Shown here: in pieces, positions 42,319 to 50,866 of the stretch
Layout: each line of letters begins with the position of its first letter
Numbering within the stretch: the first letter of the stretch is position 1
Origin: Micromonospora vinacea
GTDB lineage: Bacteria > Actinomycetota > Actinomycetes > Mycobacteriales > Micromonosporaceae
Assembly (NCBI RefSeq): GCF_015751785.1
Contig: NZ_JADOTY010000001.1
Location: forward strand, 4,836,001-4,900,000
Reading direction: 5' to 3'
Length of the DNA: 64,000 nucleotides
The notes under the pieces: model-generated
Seen by the model: the letters and a program-made list of their open reading frames with translations, nothing else
Told to the model about the DNA's origin: nothing
Databases searched by the model: none
Position numbers and translations under genes: made by a program

Positions 42319-42355
42319 ATTGATCAATAACAAGACATAGTGCGATTTTGTGTCT
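42319..42355. promoter_or_regulatory. Divergent control region between importer and glycoside-use operons
   Basis: ATTGATCAAT (42319-42328) is a perfect 10-bp palindrome and AGACA (42333-42337) with TGTCT (42351-42355) a spaced inverted repeat. Both lie within the 116 bp separating the two operons, so a repressor here would control import and catabolism together. No regulator gene is in the locus. Confidence 0.5.
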
Positions 42356-42388
42356 ATCCTGGAGCCCAGTGCTACCGGGATGTGACAC

Positions 42389-43429
42389 ATGGGCAACTGG
42401 GTGGTCTCTCTCGCCGGGCCTCGACGCATCAGCCTCGAGCCCTGCCCGCCGGATCCGCTCGGCCCCGGCCAGGTCCGAGTCCGCACCTGCTACTCGGGCA
42501 TCTCCGCCGGCACCGAGCTGACCCTCTACCGGGGCAGCAATCCCCGGCTCAGCAAGGACTGGGACGACGCCGCCCGAATGTTCGTCCCCCGGCAGACCCC
42601 GGTGCCCTATCCGTTGATCGGCTTCGGCTACGAAGAGGTCGGCGAGGTCGTCGAGGTCGCGCGGGACGTCACCGACCGGCATCCGGGGCAGCTCGTCTGG
42701 GGCATCTGGGGGCACCGGGCCGAGGCCGTGCTCGCCGCCGACGCGGTCCGCGCGCTGCCCGCGGGCCTGGATCCGCTCGCCGCGGTCTTCGCCCGCCCCG
42801 GCGCCATCGCGCTGACCGCCGTGCTCGCCGGTGACCTGCACCTCGGCGACTGGGTCGGCGTCTTCGGGCAGGGCGTCATCGGGCTGCTCGCCACCCGGCT
42901 CGCCGTGCTCTCCGGGGCCCGGGTGGTGGCCGTCGACCCGGTACCCGACCGGCTGGAGCACGCCGCCCGGTACGGTGCGACGTTCACAGTGGACGCCACC
43001 GTCACGTCCGCCGCCGCCGTGCTGCGCCAGGCCACCGACGGTCGGGGCGCCGACGTCTGCCTGGAGTTGTCCGGCGCGTACCCGGCGCTGCACGAGGCGA
43101 TCCGCTCCACCACCCACGCCGGCCGGGTCGTGGCCGCCGGCTTCTACCAGGGCCAGGCCGACGCGCTCGGCCTCGGCGAGGAGTTCCACCACAACCGCAT
43201 CCAGTTGGTGGCCGCCCAGGTCTCCGGGCCCACCCCCGCACCGAGCATGGCCGGCCGGTGGACCGGAGACCGGGTCGCCCAGACCTTCATGGACCTGGTG
43301 GCCGACCGCAGCGTCGACCCGCTGCCGCTGGTCAGCCACATCGTCGACGCCAGCGCGGTCGCCGACGCCCTCGCGCTGCTCGACCGCGGCGCCGGTGACG
43401 TCCTCCAAGTCGTGCTGAGGTTCTCATGA
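42389..43429 (+). CDS. Medium-chain zinc-type dehydrogenase of the glycoside locus
   Basis: 346 aa MDR-superfamily oxidoreductase: VRTCYSGISAGTELTLYRG (catalytic-domain start), FGYEEVGEVVEVA, nucleotide-binding DWVGVFGQGVIGLLATRL, VVAVDPVPDRLEHA. The four structural-zinc cysteines are absent, as in many sugar-acting members. It may oxidise a sugar or polyol released in this pathway to a keto sugar, handing it to the isomerase/epimerase-like protein whose start overlaps its stop (ATGA, 43426-43429). The exact substrate is not known. Confidence 0.82.
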   Translation: MGNWVVSLAGPRRISLEPCPPDPLGPGQVRVRTCYSGISAGTELTLYRGSNPRLSKDWDDAARMFVPRQTPVPYPLIGFGYEEVGEVVEVARDVTDRHPGQLVWGIWGHRAEAVLAADAVRALPAGLDPLAAVFARPGAIALTAVLAGDLHLGDWVGVFGQGVIGLLATRLAVLSGARVVAVDPVPDRLEHAARYGATFTVDATVTSAAAVLRQATDGRGADVCLELSGAYPALHEAIRSTTHAGRVVAAGFYQGQADALGLGEEFHHNRIQLVAAQVSGPTPAPSMAGRWTGDRVAQTFMDLVADRSVDPLPLVSHIVDASAVADALALLDRGAGDVLQVVLRFS

Positions 43430-44247
43430 CCACCATCGCGCTGGCCTGTCAGGAACAACTCCTGCCGGGCACCAACCTGATCCAGAAGTACGCCCTCGCG
43501 GCCGCCCTCGGCTACCAGGGCATCGAGCTGCGCGGCCGCGGCGACCTCGCGTTCGCCCGCCGGCTGCCCGAGCTGCGCCGGGCCCGCGCCGCCGGGGTGG
43601 TGATGCCCACCGTCTGCGTCGAGATGGACCACTTCATCGGCGACTTCGACCCCGCCCGCTCCGCCGACGCCGTCCGCAACCTGCGCTCCCAGCTCACGGT
43701 GATCGCCGAGCTGGGCGGCGTCGGGGTGATGACCCCGGCCGCCTGGGGGATGTTCTCCCGGCGACTGCCGCCGTTCGAGCCGCCCCGCCCGCCCGACGGC
43801 GACCGGCAGGTACTCCTCGACGCCCTCGGCGAGCTGGGCGAGCACGCCCGGGCCGAGGGGGTCACCCTCTTCCTGGAACCCCTCAACCGGTACGAGGACC
43901 ACATGGTCAACCGTCTCGACCAGGCGGTGGCGCTCTGCGCCGCGCTCGGGTTGCCGTCGGTCCGGGTCGTCGCCGACACCTTCCACATGAACATCGAGGA
44001 GGACGACGTGCACCGCGCCCTGCGCGCCGCCGCCCCGTACCTCGGGCACGTGCAGGTCAGCGACTCCAACCGGTACCAACCCGGCGCCGGGCACCTGGAC
44101 TGGCCGGCACTGGTGCGTACCCTGCTGGAGCTGGACTACCGGGGTTGGCTGGCCCTGGAGTGCCGGCTGCGCGGCGACCCGGTCCGGGCACTGCAACAGG
44201 CGGCCACGGTGCTGCGACACGCGCTGCCCCGGCGGGCCGCCGCGTGA
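43426..44247 (+). CDS. TIM-barrel sugar-phosphate isomerase/epimerase-like protein
   Basis: 273 aa AP-endonuclease-2 type barrel. Metal ligands by family pattern: glutamate in FLEPLNRYEDHM, aspartate and histidine in VVADTFHMNIEE, histidine in GHVQVSDSNRY and glutamate in WLALECRLRG. Related proteins epimerise keto sugars or act on inositols. It is coupled by overlaps to the dehydrogenase before it and the glycosidase after it (GTGA, 44244-44247), so it belongs to the same pathway. Confidence 0.85.
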   Translation: MTTIALACQEQLLPGTNLIQKYALAAALGYQGIELRGRGDLAFARRLPELRRARAAGVVMPTVCVEMDHFIGDFDPARSADAVRNLRSQLTVIAELGGVGVMTPAAWGMFSRRLPPFEPPRPPDGDRQVLLDALGELGEHARAEGVTLFLEPLNRYEDHMVNRLDQAVALCAALGLPSVRVVADTFHMNIEEDDVHRALRAAAPYLGHVQVSDSNRYQPGAGHLDWPALVRTLLELDYRGWLALECRLRGDPVRALQQAATVLRHALPRRAAA

Positions 44248-45650
44248 CCGCCGACGCCGGGCCGACCAGCGTCGACGCGACCGCCGGTGTCGACGGGACC
44301 GGTGACGCCGGGGCGACGCGCGCCGAGGCCGCCGGCACGGGTGGCCCGGCCGACGCGACCAGGCTGCGTCGACTCGCTGTCGACACGCTCGACGCCAACT
44401 GGGAGCACGACCACACGGTGCCCTCGCGCACGCTCTACCCGCACCAGTGGAGCTGGGACTCCGCGTTCATCGCGATCGGGCTGGCCCAGGTTCGCCCCGA
44501 CCGCGCCTGGCGGGAGCTGGCCAGCCTGTTCCGGGCGCAGTGGGCCGACGGACGGGTGCCGCACATCGTGTTCAACCCGGCGATACGGGTCGGGGCGTAC
44601 TTCCCGGGGCCGGAGATGTGGCGCTCGGCCGACGTGCCAGGAGCACCGGCGGTGGCCACCTCCGGCCTGGTCCAGCCGCCTGTGCATGCGCTCGCCGCGT
44701 TGCTGGCGTACCGGCGGGCGCCCGACCCCAGGGGGCTGGCCGCGCTGCGCCGGCTCTATCCCGCGCTGGTCGCCCAACAGCGCTACCTGGCCGACCGGCG
44801 GGACGTGGCAGGTGACGGGCTGGTCTGCATCGTGCACCCGTGGGAGTCCGGGTTGGACAACAGCCCGGCGTGGGACGAGCCGATGGCCGCGGTGCCGGCC
44901 GAGGCGGCCGTCATGCGCGCGTACCGTCGGCACGACACCACGCACGCCGACGCCGCACACCGCCCCACGGACCTGGACTACGCGCGCTACCTGGCGATCG
45001 TCGCCGCCTACCGCGAGCACGGCTACGCCGACCGCGACCTGGCCGACGGTCACCCGTTCCTGGTGGAGTGCCCGCTGTTCAACGCGGCGTTCGGGGCCGC
45101 CGAACACGCCCTCGCCGAGATCGCCGCGCTCATCGGCGACGACCCCGGGCCGCACCGGGCCCGCGCGACCCGGATCACCGAGGCTCTCCTCCGCCGGCTC
45201 CACGACCCGGACACCGGCACGTTCCAGCCCCGTGACCTGCGCACCGACCGTCTGGTGAACGCCCGTACCGTGCTCGGCCTGACCCCCCTGATCCTGCCCG
45301 ACCTGCCGACCCGGCAGGCCGACGCGCTGGTCGTGGAGGCGCGGTCGGCGCGCTTCGGGGTGGCCCGTCGGATGGACCGGCCGCTACCCACCTACGACCG
45401 CACCGCACCGGACTTCGAGCCGCTGCGCTACTGGCGGGGGCCGAGCTGGCTCAACATCGGCTGGCTGGTCCGGCGTGGGCTGCTCACGCACGGGCACCCG
45501 GAGCTGGCCGCCGGGCTGCGCCGTTCGATGATCGGTCTGGTCGCCGGTGCCGGCTGCCACGAGTACTTCCACCCGGACACCGGCGCCGGGCTGGGCTCGC
45601 CGTCGTTCGGCTGGACGGCCGCGCTGGTGCTCGACCTGCTGGCCGACTGA
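44244..45650 (+). CDS. GH63-type glycoside hydrolase (glucosylglycerate hydrolase-like)
   Basis: 468 aa with an (alpha/alpha)6 barrel. Signatures: YPHQWSWDSAFIAIGLAQ, VHPWESGLDNSPAWDEP (acid catalyst region) and RYWRGPSWLNIGWLV. These match the bacterial GH63 group that hydrolyses mannosylglycerate or glucosylglycerate, compatible solutes. The first 30 residues are an alanine/threonine/glycine-rich tail of little structure. No signal peptide, so it acts in the cytosol on an imported substrate, fitting the divergent ABC importer. Other small alpha-glucosides remain possible. Confidence 0.82.
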   Translation: MTADAGPTSVDATAGVDGTGDAGATRAEAAGTGGPADATRLRRLAVDTLDANWEHDHTVPSRTLYPHQWSWDSAFIAIGLAQVRPDRAWRELASLFRAQWADGRVPHIVFNPAIRVGAYFPGPEMWRSADVPGAPAVATSGLVQPPVHALAALLAYRRAPDPRGLAALRRLYPALVAQQRYLADRRDVAGDGLVCIVHPWESGLDNSPAWDEPMAAVPAEAAVMRAYRRHDTTHADAAHRPTDLDYARYLAIVAAYREHGYADRDLADGHPFLVECPLFNAAFGAAEHALAEIAALIGDDPGPHRARATRITEALLRRLHDPDTGTFQPRDLRTDRLVNARTVLGLTPLILPDLPTRQADALVVEARSARFGVARRMDRPLPTYDRTAPDFEPLRYWRGPSWLNIGWLVRRGLLTHGHPELAAGLRRSMIGLVAGAGCHEYFHPDTGAGLGSPSFGWTAALVLDLLAD

Positions 45651-45700
45651 GCGCGGTGCCGGTGGTAGCGTCCCCGATCCCGGCGGCCGTGAGGAGCAAC

Positions 45701-46099
45701 GTGCGCGAGATCGACAAGGTGGCCTGGATCCTGTTGCAGGACGGTCGGGTGCTGAGCACCCGGTCGGTGGGCAAGGACGTCTGGTACCTGCCGGGTGGAA
45801 AGCGCGAGCCGGGCGAGACCGACCTGCAGACCCTGCGCCGGGAGATCGACGAGGAGTTGAGCGTCGAGGTCGACGTGCCCGGCGCCGTACACCTGGGCAC
45901 CTTCACCGCCGAGGCGCACGGCCACGCGGCCGGCACCACGGTGCGGATGACCTGCTACCGGGCCGGCTATCAGGGGCAGCTGCGGCCGGCCAGCGAGATC
46001 GCCGAGATGGCCTGGCTCGGGTACGCCGACCGGCACCGCACGTCGCCGGTCGACCAGATCATCTTCGACCACCTGCTGGCGGAGGATCTGCTGCGCTGA
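45701..46099 (+). CDS. NUDIX hydrolase
   Basis: 132 aa. The Nudix box is GGKREPGETDLQTLRREIDE followed by EL, matching G-x5-E-x7-REUxEE. The start VAWILLQDGRVLSTRSVGKD is typical of small housekeeping Nudix proteins that hydrolyse nucleoside diphosphate derivatives. GTG 45701 has GAGGAG upstream; an earlier in-frame start is rejected. Follows the glycosidase by 50 bp; a link is not evident. Confidence 0.9.
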   Translation: MREIDKVAWILLQDGRVLSTRSVGKDVWYLPGGKREPGETDLQTLRREIDEELSVEVDVPGAVHLGTFTAEAHGHAAGTTVRMTCYRAGYQGQLRPASEIAEMAWLGYADRHRTSPVDQIIFDHLLAEDLLR

Positions 46100-46167
46100 C
46101 GGCCCAGGTTGCCGGCCCGGGTTGGCGGCGCGGTTTGGCGGCGTCGGCCGGGGGTAACCGCCGGGGC

Positions 46168-46755
46168 GTGACGGACGGCGACGGGTTTCCGCACTTCATC
46201 GACGCGGTGTCCCGGCGGTCCGGCCTGCCGACCGAGCAGGCCGCCGCCCTCGCCCGCGCCGTGCTCCAGACGATGGCCGAGCGGGTGACCGGCGGCCCGC
46301 CAGACGACCTCGCCGGGCACCTTCCGAACTCGGTCGGGGGCTACCTCACCGGCCCGGCCCCGGATCCGGCCGGGGCCGTTGGTCCGGATCTGGCCGGGGG
46401 CTCACCCCCGGATCCGGGCGGGGCCGGTGGTGCGGATCTCGGCGTGGATCCGCTTCTGAGCGGTGGACCGGAGCCTGGCGTGGGCGGGCTGAACACCGGC
46501 GTGGGCCTGGAGGTGGGTGGCGCGGTTCCACCGCCGTCGGACGCCGGCCCGGCGGAGTTCCTCCGCCGGGTGGGGCAGCGCGCCGGGGTGGATGCGGCCA
46601 CCGCCCGGGCCGGAACCGGCGCCGTCTTCGCCACGTTGCGGGAGGCGATGACCGTACGGGAGTTCCGCGACATGGTGGCGCGACTGCCGCGCGACGGCGG
46701 AGGCGGCGGTGCCGCATCCGACCCTCCCGTTTCGTCCGACCCGTACCTGCCCTGA
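46168..46755 (+). CDS. DUF2267-family protein with a Gly/Pro-rich insert
   Basis: 195 aa. The two halves of a DUF2267 domain are seen as FIDAVSRRSGLPTEQAAALA ... VTGGPPDDLAGHLP (about 1-55) and EFLRRVGQRAGVDAATARAG ... TVREFRDMVARLP (about 130-180). Between them about 75 residues rich in Gly, Pro, Asp and Val (GPDLAGGSPPDPGGAGG) contain imperfect repeats; the DNA shows repeated GGATC/CCGGATC units. Function of DUF2267 is unknown. The GTG start at 46168 is unsupported by a clear ribosome site. Confidence 0.72.
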   Translation: MTDGDGFPHFIDAVSRRSGLPTEQAAALARAVLQTMAERVTGGPPDDLAGHLPNSVGGYLTGPAPDPAGAVGPDLAGGSPPDPGGAGGADLGVDPLLSGGPEPGVGGLNTGVGLEVGGAVPPPSDAGPAEFLRRVGQRAGVDAATARAGTGAVFATLREAMTVREFRDMVARLPRDGGGGGAASDPPVSSDPYLP

Positions 46756-46875
46756 GCCGGCCCGTGCTCCGTCGCCGCGAGGGATTCGTGCCACGCCGGC
46801 TCTGGCGTCGCTGAGCTGAACGCGGCGGAGCAGGCGTGTTCGGCGGCCCGCCGTGCCTTGCCGGGATCGGCGTGA

Positions 46876-46907
46876 TGTCTGTGAGTCATCAAGATGACTC
46901 ACAGACA
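46876..46907. terminator. Perfect 15-bp palindrome, probable terminator at the cluster boundary
   Basis: TGTCTGTGAGTCATC (46876-46890) pairs exactly with GATGACTCACAGACA (46893-46907) around AA. It is less GC-rich than its neighbourhood and without a U-run. It separates the DUF2267 gene from the biosynthetic operon, so it may end upstream transcription; with its 32-bp symmetry it could equally be a high-affinity operator. Confidence 0.55.
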
Positions 46908-47280
46908 ACACGCTCAACGGAGTATCCGGCCCCGCGCTGTCCGCTCGCGTCGCCCGCTCGACCCTCCGGCCACGGCTGCTCCCTGGCGCTCACCATTCGT
47001 ACGGGCACTGATCCGGCCGTAGACCGGCGGGCTGTCGATTACTCGACCGCATTGTGGCTATCGCGAAAATCCACCGCGCAAGGATTGTCACGCCGAAAAA
47101 TCAGCCGGATGAAGTCGTGTTAGGTGAAAATCCGCTGCCGCGCCAGAGGGATGATCGGATGAAGTTCGACGTCCGTCGTCCGAGCCCCGCGTCGACCCTT
47201 TGGTCCGACTCTAATCGATGATCTTTCTCGACGGCCATCAAACTCTATGCTCCTTCCATTGTGAAGTCCTGGGGGGGATC
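46908..47280. other. Leader/promoter region of the biosynthetic operon, no gene seen
   Basis: Noticeably AT-richer from about 47085 to 47300 than the surrounding DNA, as expected for a promoter region of a cluster. I could not identify a single convincing -35/-10 pair. One small open frame in it (46836-47123) shows no resemblance to a gene. Confidence 0.5.
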
Positions 47281-47340
47281 ATGATCACTTTCATCTATTG
47301 CTGTGCGCCTGTCCGTTGTGGATGCCCGCGCGCGTTCTGA
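47281..47340 (+). CDS. Possible cysteine-rich leader peptide of the NRPS/PKS operon
   Basis: ATG 47281, directly after a GGGGGGG ribosome-like run (spacing short, 3 bp), opens 19 codons: MITFIYCCAPVRCGCPRAF. Four are cysteine. The TGA stop is one base before the ATG of the A-T-KS gene at 47342, which lacks its own good ribosome site, so reinitiation is likely. Cysteine-rich upstream peptides that sense cysteine supply are known in actinobacteria (mycobacterial attenuators). Whether this one is translated is not shown; it could also be chance. Confidence 0.4.
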   Translation: MITFIYCCAPVRCGCPRAF

Positions 47341-47341
47341 G

Positions 47342-50300
47342 ATGAAGACCTCGACACTGGTCCACCACTTCGTCGACGTCGCCGCCACCCGTTCCGATCA
47401 GCCTGCCGTGCTCGGCGACACCGGCCCGCTCGACTACGCCACCCTCGCCGGCCTGGCTGGCGGGCACGTCGACCTGCTGACCGCAGCGGGCGTCCAGCCC
47501 GGCGACCGGATAGGCATGCTGACCGCACACGGGGCCGCCACCATCGCCGCCATCCTCGGCACGCTCGCCACCGGCGCCACCTACGTGCCGCTCGACCCCG
47601 GCTTGCCCGAGCAGCGGCTGCGCCAACTGCTCGACGGCGCAGACGCCACCGCCCTGCTCTGCGGGGGCGAGCACACCGAGTTGGCCCGACGGCTCGCCGC
47701 CGACCGGCCGAGCCTGCGGATCGTCCCGGCCATCGACGTGCGACCCGCGCCGCTGCGACCGGTGCGGGTGGACCCGGACGCGCTCGCGTACGTGCTGTTC
47801 ACCTCCGGGTCCACCGGGCGCCCCAAGGCCGTCGGGCAGAGCCACCGCAACCTCGCGCACGTGGTGAACAACCAGATCGCCACCCTCGACCTGCGGCCGG
47901 GCGACCGGCTCAGCCTGCTCGCCTCGTTCAGCTTCGACGCGTCCATCCCCGACCTGTACCCGGCGCTGCTCACCGGCGCCGCCGTCGTCCCGGTCGACCT
48001 GCGACGGCACGGCCTGGCGTACGCCGTCGAGCACCTGGCCCGCCACGGTGTCACCGTCTACCACTCCACCCCTACCGTCTACCGGTACCTGCTGGACACC
48101 CCGGGCGTCGAACGGCTCGACCGGGTCCGGGTGGTGCTGCTCGGCGGCGAGCAGGCCACCTACGCTGACGCCGCCCGGTCCCGAGGTCGCTTCGCCCCGG
48201 GCTGCGTCCTGGTCAACGGCTACGGGGCCACCGAGATGACCTTCGCGGCCCGATACGCGCTGCCGCTTGCCGACGTCGACCCGGCAGCCACGGGCCCGCT
48301 GCCGATCGGGACGGCTCTACCCGGGTACGCGCTGCGACTGGCACCGGACGGCGAGATCGTGGTCCGCAGCCAACACCTCGCGCCGGGCTACCTCGGTCAG
48401 GCCAGCGACACCTTCGGCCGCGACCCCGACGGCGTGCGGACGTACCGCACCGGTGACCTGGGTGAGCTGCTGCCCACCGGCGATCTGCGCTGCCTCGGCC
48501 GGCTCGACCGGCAGGTCAAGCTGCGGGGGTTCCGGGTCGAGCTGACCGAGATCGAGGCGGTGCTCGCCGCCGCGCCGGGCGTCGCGGAGGTGCGCGCCAT
48601 CGCCCGCGACGGTGACGTGCTGGCCTACGTCCGGTCGGCCGGGCCGCCGGTGGACCCGGCCGCGCTCCGGGCCACCCTGGCCCGGCACCTGCCCGAGTAC
48701 GCGTTGCCCCGCGCCGTCGTGCCGGTCGCCGAGTTCCCGCTGACCGTCAGCGGGAAGGTCGACGAGCGGGCCCTTCCCGACCCTGCCCGAGCCGGGTCGG
48801 TGGGGGACCAGCCGGCTACCCCGACCGAGCGGATCGTGCACGACATCTGGTGCGCCGTGCTCGGACGGGAGGCCGTCGGCCGCTCCGACAGCTTCTTCGA
48901 CATCGGCGGGCAGTCCCTGCTGCTCGGTCAGGTGCAGCAGCGGCTGGCCGAACGGTTCGGCGTCCGGCCGCCGCTGCTCCGGCTCTTCGAGCATCCGACG
49001 GTCGCCGCCCAGGCTCGGCTGGTCGACCCACCGGCACCGGCCGTCGCGCCGGCACCGGCCGTCGGACCCGTACCGGCCGTCGTGGCCTTGGCCGCCGTGC
49101 CCCCCATGCCCGCTGGCCCGTCCGCCGCAACCGTCGGCGTACGCGAGTACACCGGCGACGAGATCGCCGTGATCGGTCTGGCCGGCCGATTCCCCGGCGC
49201 GGCGGACGCGGCCACGTTCTGGTGGAACCTGTGCGCCGGCGTGGACGCCATCCACGACCACAGTGACGAGGAGTTGGCGGCGCTGGGGGTCGGCCCCGGA
49301 CTTCGCGCCGACCCCCGGCACGTCAAGGCCACCGGCCGGCTCGACGGGGTCGCCGACTTCGACGCCGAGTTCTTCGCCTTCGGCGACCAGGAAGCCGCCC
49401 GCACCGACCCTCAGCACCGACTGTTCCTGGAGACCGCGTGGGAGGCGCTGGAAGATGCCGGTCACGACCCGGCCCGGTTCCCCGGCCCGGTCGGCGTGTA
49501 CGCCGCCACCTCCGTCAACCGCTACTTCCTGTTCCACCTCATGGACAACCCAGCCGTGGTCGGCGACGTCGACCCGGACGACTGGGAGGCCCGGCTGGTC
49601 GGTCGGCAGCTCGCCGACCACCTTCCCGGGCAGGTCGCTTACCGGCTGGGGCTGACCGGGCCGGCGGTGGCGGTGCAGAGCGCCTGCTCCAGCTCGCTGG
49701 TCGCCGTATGTCTCGCCGCGCAGAGCCTCGCCGACTACCAGTGCGACATCGCCCTGGCCGGCGGAGTGAGCGTGATGTGGCCCCGACACCGGCACATCCC
49801 GGGTGGTCTGGCCTCACCGGACGGCCGCTGCAGGGCCTTCGACGAGGCCGCCCAGGGCGCGGGCTTCGGCTCCGGAGCCGGAGTGGTGGCGCTGCGCCGC
49901 CTCGCCGACGCGCAGGCCGACGGTGACCACGTCCTCGCGATCCTGCCCGGCTGGGCGGTCACCAACGACGGCGCCGACCGGGCCGGCTTCGCCGTCCCCG
50001 GCCCGGCCGGGCAGGCCGCCGCGGTGGCCGGCGCGCTCGCCGCCGCCGAGGTCACCCCGGGCGAGGTCCGCTTCATCGAGGCGCACGGCAGCGGCACCCC
50101 GCTCGGCGACGCGATCGAGGTGGCCGCGCTGCACGAGGTGTACGAGGGCACCGCGCCCGCCGAGACCTGCGCGCTCGGCTCGGTGAAGACCAACATCGGC
50201 CACCTCGACGCCGCGGCCGGCATCGCCGGTCTGATCAAGGCGGTGCTCGCCGTGCAGCACGGCGTCATCCCGCCGAACCTGCACTTCACCCGGCCGCACC

Positions 50301-50866
50301 CGGAGATCGACCTGGCCAACGGCCCGTTCTACGTGCCGACGAAGGTACGGGAGTGGCCGAACGCGCCGCGTCGGGTCGCCGGGGTCAGCTCGTTCGGGCT
50401 GGGCGGCACCAACGCACACGTCGTGGTGGAACAGCCGCCCCCGGCGGAACCGCCCGACGCGGGGCCGACCGGGGTGCAGGTGCTGCCGGTCTCGGCGCGT
50501 ACCCCGGTGGCCCTTCGGGCGGCGTTGACCCGGCTGCGGCGGCACCTGGCCGGCTCCGCGCCTGCCCTCGCCGAGGTCGCCGCGACGCTGGCGCTGGGCC
50601 GGCGCGAGTTCGGCTGCCGGGCCGCCGTGGTCGCCACCGACGCGGCCGGCGCGGTCACCGCGCTGGACGAGCTGCTGAGCACCGACGCCCGGGTCGCCGG
50701 CCCGGCCGGCGCGCTCCGCGAGCTGGCCGCCAGTTGGGTGGCCGGCCAACACCTGGACTGGACGGCCCTGCACCCGGCCGACGCCATCCGACGCACCTCG
50801 CTGCCCACCTACCCCTTCCAGCGGCGGCGGTACTGGATCGACCCCCCTCAGAAAGGCGAGCGGTGA
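47342..50866 (+). CDS. NRPS/PKS hybrid: adenylation, carrier, ketosynthase (A-T-KS)
   Basis: 1174 aa first enzyme of the cluster. Adenylation domain about 10-490: VLFTSGSTGRPKAVG, SFDASIPDLYPALL, NGYGATEMTF, GRLDRQVKLRGFRVEL, and the catalytic lysine in LTVSGKVDERAL. Carrier about 500-570: DSFFDIGGQSLLLGQV, with serine 523 for phosphopantetheine. Ketosynthase about 606-1035: VQSACSSSLVAV (cysteine about 781), FIEAHGSGTPLGD, SVKTNIGHLDAAAG, all catalytic residues present. No acyltransferase follows; only the PTYPFQRRRYWI linker remains near the end. It can load an amino or other carboxylic acid and extend it with a carbon unit supplied in trans. ATG 47342 is favoured; GTG 47303 is the alternative. 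Stop overlaps the next start (GTGA). Confidence 0.88.
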   Translation: MKTSTLVHHFVDVAATRSDQPAVLGDTGPLDYATLAGLAGGHVDLLTAAGVQPGDRIGMLTAHGAATIAAILGTLATGATYVPLDPGLPEQRLRQLLDGADATALLCGGEHTELARRLAADRPSLRIVPAIDVRPAPLRPVRVDPDALAYVLFTSGSTGRPKAVGQSHRNLAHVVNNQIATLDLRPGDRLSLLASFSFDASIPDLYPALLTGAAVVPVDLRRHGLAYAVEHLARHGVTVYHSTPTVYRYLLDTPGVERLDRVRVVLLGGEQATYADAARSRGRFAPGCVLVNGYGATEMTFAARYALPLADVDPAATGPLPIGTALPGYALRLAPDGEIVVRSQHLAPGYLGQASDTFGRDPDGVRTYRTGDLGELLPTGDLRCLGRLDRQVKLRGFRVELTEIEAVLAAAPGVAEVRAIARDGDVLAYVRSAGPPVDPAALRATLARHLPEYALPRAVVPVAEFPLTVSGKVDERALPDPARAGSVGDQPATPTERIVHDIWCAVLGREAVGRSDSFFDIGGQSLLLGQVQQRLAERFGVRPPLLRLFEHPTVAAQARLVDPPAPAVAPAPAVGPVPAVVALAAVPPMPAGPSAATVGVREYTGDEIAVIGLAGRFPGAADAATFWWNLCAGVDAIHDHSDEELAALGVGPGLRADPRHVKATGRLDGVADFDAEFFAFGDQEAARTDPQHRLFLETAWEALEDAGHDPARFPGPVGVYAATSVNRYFLFHLMDNPAVVGDVDPDDWEARLVGRQLADHLPGQVAYRLGLTGPAVAVQSACSSSLVAVCLAAQSLADYQCDIALAGGVSVMWPRHRHIPGGLASPDGRCRAFDEAAQGAGFGSGAGVVALRRLADAQADGDHVLAILPGWAVTNDGADRAGFAVPGPAGQAAAVAGALAAAEVTPGEVRFIEAHGSGTPLGDAIEVAALHEVYEGTAPAETCALGSVKTNIGHLDAAAGIAGLIKAVLAVQHGVIPPNLHFTRPHPEIDLANGPFYVPTKVREWPNAPRRVAGVSSFGLGGTNAHVVVEQPPPAEPPDAGPTGVQVLPVSARTPVALRAALTRLRRHLAGSAPALAEVAATLALGRREFGCRAAVVATDAAGAVTALDELLSTDARVAGPAGALRELAASWVAGQHLDWTALHPADAIRRTSLPTYPFQRRRYWIDPPQKGER

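Noticed and set aside
46380..46500. Repeated GGATC-containing units as a CRISPR or minisatellite array
   Set aside because: Units are short, irregular and in frame within the DUF2267 gene; no spacer-repeat structure.
46876..46907. Palindrome as the end of an insertion sequence
   Set aside because: No transposase and no matching inverted end or target duplication within a few kilobases.
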